In this document: piece by piece, positions 60,476 to 64,000 of the stretch
Layout: every line of letters starts with the position of its first letter
Position numbering within the stretch: position 1 is the first letter of the stretch
Assembly (NCBI GenBank): GCA_018857735.1
Contig: JABMCL010000736.1
Location: 715,001 to 779,000, forward strand
Length of the DNA: 64,000 nucleotides
DNA from: Alviniconcha marisindica
Lineage: Eukaryota > Mollusca > Gastropoda > Provannidae
Direction of reading: 5' to 3'
Position numbers and translations under genes: made by a program
Notes under the pieces: model-generated
What the model was told of the DNA's origin: nothing
The model's input: the letters and a program-made list of their open reading frames with translations, nothing else
Database searches by the model: none

Positions 60476-61099
60476 GGGGGGGAGACATGCTTATAAATGT
60501 GGAGATATGTATGTATTTGTGCTATTTTGATAATAATGTCACAATGATAAATTATGTAAATGATTACTTGTTTTTTACTCTGATTGTCTTCCGTGCGAAA
60601 AAAGCTTCACGAACGTTTCCGGTTTACAAAGGAAACATGCTGGTTAATTTTTTTAATTTGTTTATCAATAGTTGCTACGGGGGGGGGGGGGGGGGGGGGA
60701 TTGAACTGCGCAGTTCACTCTGTTTAAATACGCTAGGCGCGTGCGATTTAATAATGCAGGAAACGTAACGACCCGCAGTTCCACAGACCAAAGACGGGTA
60801 ACTCGGAAGCCGCACTTGGTCGATAAAGGTTGTTGAGCTACAAATGCGCAAAACTAAACAAAGCAACGAAACAAACACGCGCGACCAGTTAGCCCTAGGC
60901 AATCTTGCTATGCCGCCTGTGCAATAAAGCGGCTTTGTGCGAGCTTTTGTCCCTGTGCGGGCGAGAGAGAACGACAGCGAACTGGAGAAAGGAGAGCTGG
61001 AGGGTGGGGGCGGGAAGGGGGACTTGGGGGGGGGGGGGGGGGGGAGAGAGAGGGAGGGGTGGTGGAGAGGGAGCTGGGGAGGAAATAAGGGTTGAGAGG

Positions 61100-61450
61100 T
61101 GTTGATATCGACCTATGTCAAGTAAGCCGAGTATTTGAATCACGTAGCGTGTGGAGAGCGCGCTGTCTAATCTAATCAGTCCGCGGTTTAATTGAGCCGG
61201 CAAGACGGGGGGGCACCCCAAAGGGTATGCTTCGTTTTTTCTCCTTTAATGATTATACAGACGCCGGCTCGAGTCGACTGACGCACGGCCAGGGCACGCC
61301 AAACAGCCAAGCCGTGTTTAATCAATCCGAAATTTGATTTATTAAATGATTTCTGATTCACTGAAATTCTATCTTTCGCGTGAAGAGAGCCTCGCGCGAT
61401 CACCCGCAGGGCGGGGACCACGTGACGCTCGCTCAGCTTTGTTGTGACCG
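61100..61450. promoter_or_regulatory. Candidate cis-regulatory block
   Basis: About 350 bp of unique sequence with clustered AT-core sites (CTAATCTAATCAG, GTTTAATTGAG, TTTAATCAATC, TGATTTATTAAATGAT) embedded in GC-richer DNA. It resembles developmental enhancers but there is no direct evidence of function. Confidence 0.3.
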
Positions 61451-61779
61451 AGTTGGGCAAAATCGATCTTTTCTTTTCCCTTTGGCTGGTAAAGTGGGAT
61501 GTGTGGGGGGCTGTATTAATGTATTATGCAAGCGCAGTCTGAATCATATGGTAAACGTGAGAACTGTGCATTGCACTTGTTGCACAAGGAGTGTTTGTGG
61601 TTCTCAAAGGATGTGTGTGTCCCGTTTCGGGCATCAGCTTCACGCCGACGACACGCCCCCCCTTCCAATCCATCACCATCCCCTCAAAGTTTTCCTGGAG
61701 AGAGAAAAAGAAAGAAAAAAAAAGGAAGAAAGAAAAGTAGAAAGAACGACAACAACCACAAAACAACATTCACCTTCAC

Positions 61780-62150
61780 AATGACACACAAACACAGCAC
61801 CATCACAAAACACAATTACAACACCAACACAAATACAGCACCAACACACACAAATATAAACACAGCCGCAGCAACAAAAATACAGCAACAAAAGAAACAA
61901 AAACAGCACCAACGCAAAGTGCAACACCAACACAAAATACAGCTGCATATCAACACAGAACACAAATACGTACAGTACCAACACAAAACACAGAAACAGC
62001 ACCAAAACAAAATACAAATACAGCACCAAAACAAAATAAATACACCAACACAGAATATAACACTGACAAAACACAAACACAGCACCAACACAGAATATAA
62101 CATTAACACCGACAAAACAAACACAGCACTAACACAGAATACAACACAGA
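61780..62150. repeat. Degenerate CAACAC-rich tandem repeat
   Basis: Loose copies of ACAGCACCAACACAAAATAC with variable spacing. Confidence 0.8.
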
Positions 62151-62271
62151 TGAGTAAAGCGTACGTCATTCATTGTCTCCGCTGATTTTCCTCGGGCAAA
62201 AAACAACAACAAAAACACAACTAAAACAAACAGGACTTGCAACCCTGTGACAGACCAGTCCTTGACACACA

Positions 62272-62273
<2 letters not shown>

Positions 62274-62340
<67 letters not shown>
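62274..62340. repeat. (GA)n microsatellite
   Basis: About 33 GA units. Confidence 0.98.
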
Positions 62341-62341
<1 letters not shown>

Positions 62342-63222
62342 CAAACACACACACAGACACCGGCTTTCTCCTCTCCTCGTCATCTGTGAGCATTTTCAGT
62401 GAAGGTTGTATCTTGTGTGTGTGTATATATTCTTTATCATGTAGATAGATAACTCCGCAAACAAACGTGATCAAAGAGCAAAGGGTCCTCCTGTATTAAA
62501 TTGGACCACGTTCGGTGCAATGCAAGCTCTAGACGTAAGGATTTGCTGTCATAACTGAAAAGGGGGGGTAACGCGCAATCAACATTGCGTCATACCAGGC
62601 TGTTCAGAAAGAGTGTTTTTCAATGATATGCACTGAATGCACAGACCCCAACACATTAATTAATATGACAAGACTGAATTCAACGCGACTCCGGAGACTG
62701 AATTCAATGTTACCCTCAAATCTTCCCCTGCCCACGCCCCTCACTCTACCCCCCTCAACCCCCCCCCCTTCCCCGGACCCCCACCCTGATCAAAGCCCTA
62801 ATTAAACGTTTTACATCGAAACCCCGGCGTTCCTAACCAACCGGAGACACAACACAGCTTTTCACTCTCCCAAAAACATTCTAGACGGCGCGTGAACTTC
62901 TCACGCGGCCGACCCACTCAGTGTTCCGTGCCCCGGCATTCTCGGTATGCCATTGCTGCGCCGACCTGGAAAGGCTCCATACTGTCTCCCCGATACATGG
63001 CGAGGCGAAGGAAATAATAACACGGGAGATAGCGAGGTTCCCGGGTCTTACACCCCCCAGCTAGTGGATAAAGCCTTCACAGAAGATGCTCACAGATGTA
63101 GGTGATGAAGGTTTTCGACAGTCGTCCGTCTCACTGACGCGAGCCTGAGTCGTCTCGCGATGTTACTGGCAAGCCCCGCCTCTGCACGCGCGGATTACGA
63201 CATCGCACTGCACTTTAAATGG

Positions 63223-63334
63223 TTATTATAGCCTAATTTATGAAATTATTGTCGTATGAGACGAGTTTTCTTTTCCTGTTATTATAGCCCAGTTTATGAG
63301 ATTATTTTCGTATGAGACGAGTTTTCTTTTCCTG
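63223..63334. repeat. 56-bp direct duplication
   Basis: TTATTATAGCC and GTATGAGACGAGTTTTCTTT repeat at 63223 and 63279 with a few substitutions. Confidence 0.92.
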
Positions 63335-63393
63335 TGTCACACAGACGCACGTACACACGCCAGCAACATAATACATAACAGAGAGAGAGAGAG

Positions 63394-63446
63394 TAACTTG
63401 GTGTTTATGCCCGGTGTACCATTACGGTTATATCAGGGCGAGGAGA
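63394..63446 (+). repeat. Dispersed repeat fragment, copy 2
   Basis: It is the same sequence as 53718-53763, with an extra ~12 bp inserted before GTTATATCAGGGCGAG, again bounded by GAGAGA tracts. Confidence 0.55.
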
Positions 63447-64000
63447 GAGGGAGTTCAGACTTCAGATGGTTTATCGTATTTGGGCCATAGGCCCGTGTAC
63501 AAACCGCAAAATACAAAACTAAATTATGCACACATACAGACAAATAAGACATACAAAAAGCAAGACACACAGACAAACAAGACAAATATCAACAAACAAA
63601 CAAACAAGCAAAAAAGAGAAGAAAAACAAAACAAAACAAAAGCGGACCAAACAGTCACACCAAGATAATGAGACATTATGGTGGTACATGACGACAAAGT
63701 GATATGTGTCGGCCAGTAAAGTGGAGTCATTTCTGGTCAGTATCATCCCAGGTGCTTACACATCTACATCTAGTTTTGTTCTGTTGACAGCATGGAAAAT
63801 GAACTTTGATAGCAGTCGACAACCTTTAGTGTTTTTTCTTCTCAATATGTTCTGTAACGACTGAATACCTTTTTGTTCAAGGAATCTGTGTCTTAGATCT
63901 GTGTACAGAGGACAAACCAAAAGGAAGTGATCAGTTCACTTTCAACCTGGTTTTGGCAAAATACACAGTTTTTGTTTGTAGGGCAGAGAGAGAGAGAGAG

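Larger units (their letters stand above)
54880..64000. other. Upstream flank or further intron of the ZNF608/609-like gene
   Basis: No coding exon is identified with confidence here. A CpG-rich stretch (54960-55460) could hold a promoter for transcripts starting at exon A. The rest alternates between poly(G)/(C) runs, minisatellites, a SINE (60119-60315) and non-repetitive blocks (57590-57660, 57770-57870, 58190-58260, 61100-61450, 62880-63200). If the N-terminal exon lies beyond the window, all of this is intron. Confidence 0.5.

Overview
This is eukaryotic, metazoan DNA. The one gene I can identify with confidence is on the minus strand: a multi-exon orthologue of the vertebrate ZNF608/ZNF609 and insect scribbler/brakeless family of nuclear transcriptional cofactors. 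The protein keeps the family hallmarks, but the surrounding DNA is packed with di- and tetranucleotide microsatellites, very long poly(G)/poly(C) runs, minisatellites, tRNA-derived SINEs and LINE debris. That mixture suggests a lophotrochozoan, most likely a mollusc (a gastropod would fit). The phylum is inferred, not shown.

Layout. Positions 1 to about 19,500 contain no gene I can defend. They hold minisatellite arrays (1-744, 1591-2240, 6690-7050, 8600-9010, 13785-14665, 17270-17700, 18841-19145), a foldback element with 37-bp terminal inverted repeats (4658-5062), a modular dispersed repeat present in a dozen copies, one tRNA-derived SINE and the decayed 3' end of a non-LTR retrotransposon (18480-19145). 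One possible minus-strand terminal exon lies at 4362-4622.

From 54,879 down to about 19,500 runs the ZNF608/609-like gene. I place five coding exons: A 54148-54879, B 44980-45142, C 44358-44445, D 34335-38143 and E 24224-24294. All four junctions use GT/AG with matching phases, and the summed coding length of 4863 nt is exactly divisible by three (1620 residues plus stop). Exons B, C and D match the human protein closely. Exon A is well supported. Exon E rests on phase, acceptor quality and a weak C-terminal resemblance. The conserved N-terminal segment of the family (an acidic DEWDIG-type motif) was not found, so at least one upstream exon probably lies beyond 64,000. A polyadenylation signal at 19522-19527, followed by a (TG)n tract, is a plausible gene end and implies a 3'UTR of about 4.7 kb.

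The introns (24.3-34.3, 38.1-44.4, 44.4-45.0 and 45.1-54.1 kb) and the upstream flank (54.9-64 kb) combine simple repeats with compact, non-repetitive blocks rich in homeodomain, forkhead and GATA-type sites. These blocks look like conserved cis-regulatory DNA.

The most unusual item is a tandem array of the intron 3/exon D acceptor region (38114-38497), which places several extra copies of an acceptor and exon edge just inside the intron. I saw no new multi-gene system. Most of the apparent open reading frames are shadows of simple repeats.
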